In this document: in pieces, positions 5,177 through 6,615 of the stretch
Layout of the letters: each line of letters opens with the position of its first letter
How positions within the stretch are numbered: position 1 is the first letter of the stretch
Origin: Acidobacteriota bacterium
GTDB taxonomy: Bacteria > Acidobacteriota > UBA4820 > DSQY01
DNA length: 6,615 nt
Assembly: GCA_022759065.1 (NCBI GenBank)
Contig: JAEMPZ010000272.1
Span: 1-6,615 of the forward strand
Direction: 5' to 3'
The notes under the pieces: generated by a model
Seen by the model: the letters and a program-made list of their open reading frames with translations, nothing else
The model's database searches: none
What the model was told of the DNA's origin: nothing
Made by a program: the position numbers and the translations under genes

Positions 5177-6001
5177 ATGACAATCAAGGCCGCTTCGGTT
5201 CCGATTGGAGTCTTCGATTCCGGAGTGGGCGGGTTGACGGTCGTGTCCGCCATTCGCCGCGCGCTTCCAGGTCAACCCATCATATATTTTGGCGACACGG
5301 CCCGCGTTCCCTACGGCAACAAGTCGGCGCGGATTGTTGAGCGCTACTCATTGGAAATCGCCTCCTTTCTGGTTTCGCGCGGCGTGCGCTTTCTCGTCGT
5401 CGCCTGCAACACATCAAGTTCGCTGGCCCTGGCCGCGCTTGAAGCAAAGTACTCGGCCCTGCCCATATTGGGGATGATCGGGCCTGGCGCGCGCGCGGCC
5501 GTGGAGGCGACGGCGAACAACAGGATCGGCATCATAGGTACCCGCGCCACCGTACAAAGCGGCGCCTACGACAAAGAGGTGCGAAGGCTTTCGCCGCGGG
5601 CGGAAGTTTTCTCGCGCGCCTGCCCTTTGTTCGTTCCGCTGGTCGAGGAGGGGTGGGCCAACGAGCGCGTGGCGGAGGAGGTGGCTGCCCGCTACCTCGA
5701 ACCGCTCCTTGAAGAGGGGATAGACACGCTGATATTGGGCTGCACCCATTATCCGGTGCTCGCGCCAGTGATATCGAAAGTGGCCGGCCCGTCCGTGACG
5801 CTGATTTCGTCGTCCGAGGCGGCGGCTGGGGAGCTTGCGTCGCGCCTTGGTGGCGGCGGCGCCCAAACCGGCGAAAGAGGGGAGCTTCGCTGTTTTGTCA
5901 CGGACGCCGGGACCTATTTCAAGGAGGTCGCCGAGCGGATTCTGGGCGAGCCCCTTGCATCGCTCGAAGCAATTGACGAAGAAAGGTTGGTGGCACAGTG
6001 A
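5177..6001 (+). CDS. murI: Glutamate racemase
   Basis: MurI converts L-glutamate to D-glutamate in the cytoplasm, supplying the substrate that MurD adds to UDP-MurNAc-L-Ala. The 274-residue length is normal. The cofactor-independent two-cysteine mechanism is intact: Cys77 in VVACNTSSS and Cys189 in LGCTHYP, with His191 beside it. The N-terminal [10 protein letters not shown] contains Asp14, and GDTARVPYG (39-47) is a further family signature. ATG 5177 is chosen because it lies 13 bases after the lipoprotein stop and puts the first strand about 10 residues in. Its ribosome-binding site is weak (GGGA at 5168-5171), so it may depend on coupling to the preceding gene. Reading on upstream is possible in this frame, but would add a Pro/Arg-rich stretch that is a shadow of the lipoprotein tail. 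Its stop overlaps the rph start. Confidence 0.95.
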   Translation: MTIKAASVPIGVFDSGVGGLTVVSAIRRALPGQPIIYFGDTARVPYGNKSARIVERYSLEIASFLVSRGVRFLVVACNTSSSLALAALEAKYSALPILGMIGPGARAAVEATANNRIGIIGTRATVQSGAYDKEVRRLSPRAEVFSRACPLFVPLVEEGWANERVAEEVAARYLEPLLEEGIDTLILGCTHYPVLAPVISKVAGPSVTLISSSEAAAGELASRLGGGGAQTGERGELRCFVTDAGTYFKEVAERILGEPLASLEAIDEERLVAQ

Positions 6002-6615
6002 GGAGTGACGGAAGACAGCCAGCGGAGATGCGCCCAGTGGTCATTCGCCCGGGATATCTGATCTACCCGGACGGTTCCTGCCTCGTGGAGTTCGGCAACA
6101 CCAAGGTCGTTTGCAGCGCCTCGGTGGAGGACAAGGTCCCCCCGTTCATGCGCGGCACCGGCCAGGGCTGGATCACCGCCGAATACGGGATGCTCCCGGC
6201 GGCGACGCAACAGCGCACGGCGAGAGAGGCGAGCCGCGGAAAGCAAAGCGGGCGCACGCAGGAGATTCAGAGGCTCATAGGCCGCTCGCTACGTTGCGTC
6301 GCCGACCTGAACGGCTTTCCAGACAAGACCGTCTGGATTGACTGCGACGTTCTTCAGGCGGACGGAGGCACGCGGACGGCCGCCATCACGGGTTCTTACG
6401 TCGCCCTGGTGCTGGCTCTCAACAAGCTCAAGGAGTGCGGCGTGCTCTCGTCGCTGCCGGTGCGCCACGGCGTCGCCGCGGTTAGCGTGGGGATGCTTCG
6501 CGGCGAAAAGCTTCTGGACCTCAAGTACGACGAGGACTCAATTGCCGACGTTGACATGAACGTCGTGATGCCCTACGACGGAAGGCTGCTCGAGGTTCAG
6601 GGCACCGCCGCGCAC
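5998..6615 (+). CDS. rph: Ribonuclease PH (truncated by the window edge)
   Basis: RNase PH is a phosphate-dependent 3'-to-5' exoribonuclease that trims tRNA and other RNA 3' ends, working as a ring hexamer in the cytoplasm. GTG 5998 overlaps the murI stop as GTGA. It gives [14 protein letters not shown], the expected family N-terminus, so it is preferred over the in-frame ATG at 6028. The window holds 206 codons of the usual ~240, with no stop. Visible signatures are [42 protein letters not shown] (Arg86), the phosphate-binding GTRT (124-127, Arg126) and the aspartate-rich [15 protein letters not shown] (174-188). The sequence ends at VQGTAAH, close to the family VQGTAE motif. No defect is visible in the part present. 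Confidence 0.96.
   Translation, partial: MRSDGRQPAEMRPVVIRPGYLIYPDGSCLVEFGNTKVVCSASVEDKVPPFMRGTGQGWITAEYGMLPAATQQRTAREASRGKQSGRTQEIQRLIGRSLRCVADLNGFPDKTVWIDCDVLQADGGTRTAAITGSYVALVLALNKLKECGVLSSLPVRHGVAAVSVGMLRGEKLLDLKYDEDSIADVDMNVVMPYDGRLLEVQGTAAH

Noticed and set aside
5414..5866. 150-codon minus-strand ORF opposite murI
   Set aside because: It is antisense to a conserved gene, Arg/His-rich, and has no motif or ribosome-binding context. It is a GC-rich shadow.

Overview
The window is a dense, GC-rich bacterial segment with all genes on the + strand. The end of one gene is followed by a repeat-filled spacer of about 230 bases. An apparent eight-gene operon then runs off the right edge. The junctions in that operon are 8 nt, a 4-nt overlap, 9 nt, a 4-nt overlap, a 32-nt overlap, 13 nt and a 4-nt overlap, so the genes are almost certainly co-transcribed and partly translationally coupled.

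Layout. Positions 1-65 hold the C-terminus of a probable B12-dependent mutase (methylmalonyl-CoA mutase family, catalytic chain). Positions 66-293 hold no gene. They contain two kinds of short degenerate tandem repeat, one of them in two mirrored arms, then a terminator-like hairpin, then a 28-bp dyad overlapping a possible promoter just before bioY. The operon is: bioY (biotin transporter S component, 294-848); an unrecognised exported coiled-coil plus beta-domain protein (857-1573); a single-domain STAS protein (1570-1914); an MglA-type Ras-like GTPase with a long acidic C-terminal extension (1924-3006); an exported N-acetylmuramoyl-L-alanine amidase (3003-4517); a GerMN-domain lipoprotein (4486-5163); murI glutamate racemase (5177-6001); and rph, RNase PH (5998 to the edge, truncated).

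How the genes may work together. The amidase, GerMN lipoprotein and MurI form a cell-wall group: MurI makes D-glutamate for peptidoglycan, the amidase cuts stem peptides from glycan, and GerMN proteins are envelope-associated. The STAS protein and MglA-like GTPase are cytoplasmic signalling or polarity proteins placed directly upstream of the wall genes, so they may control where or when wall remodelling happens (inference). No MglB (Roadblock) partner gene is visible beside the GTPase. BioY and RNase PH have no clear functional link to the rest.

Organism. Signal peptides, a lipobox protein, an amidase with an AMIN-like domain and an MglA-type GTPase fit a diderm bacterium. From memory, the amidase-gerM-murI-rph order occurs in Desulfuromonas/Geobacter-type former Deltaproteobacteria and some other lineages. 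A deep-branching uncultured diderm is equally possible, and the phylum cannot be fixed from this window. Three starts are non-ATG (GTG 857, TTG 3003, GTG 5998), each supported by a ribosome-binding site, signal peptide, stop-start overlap or family N-terminus.
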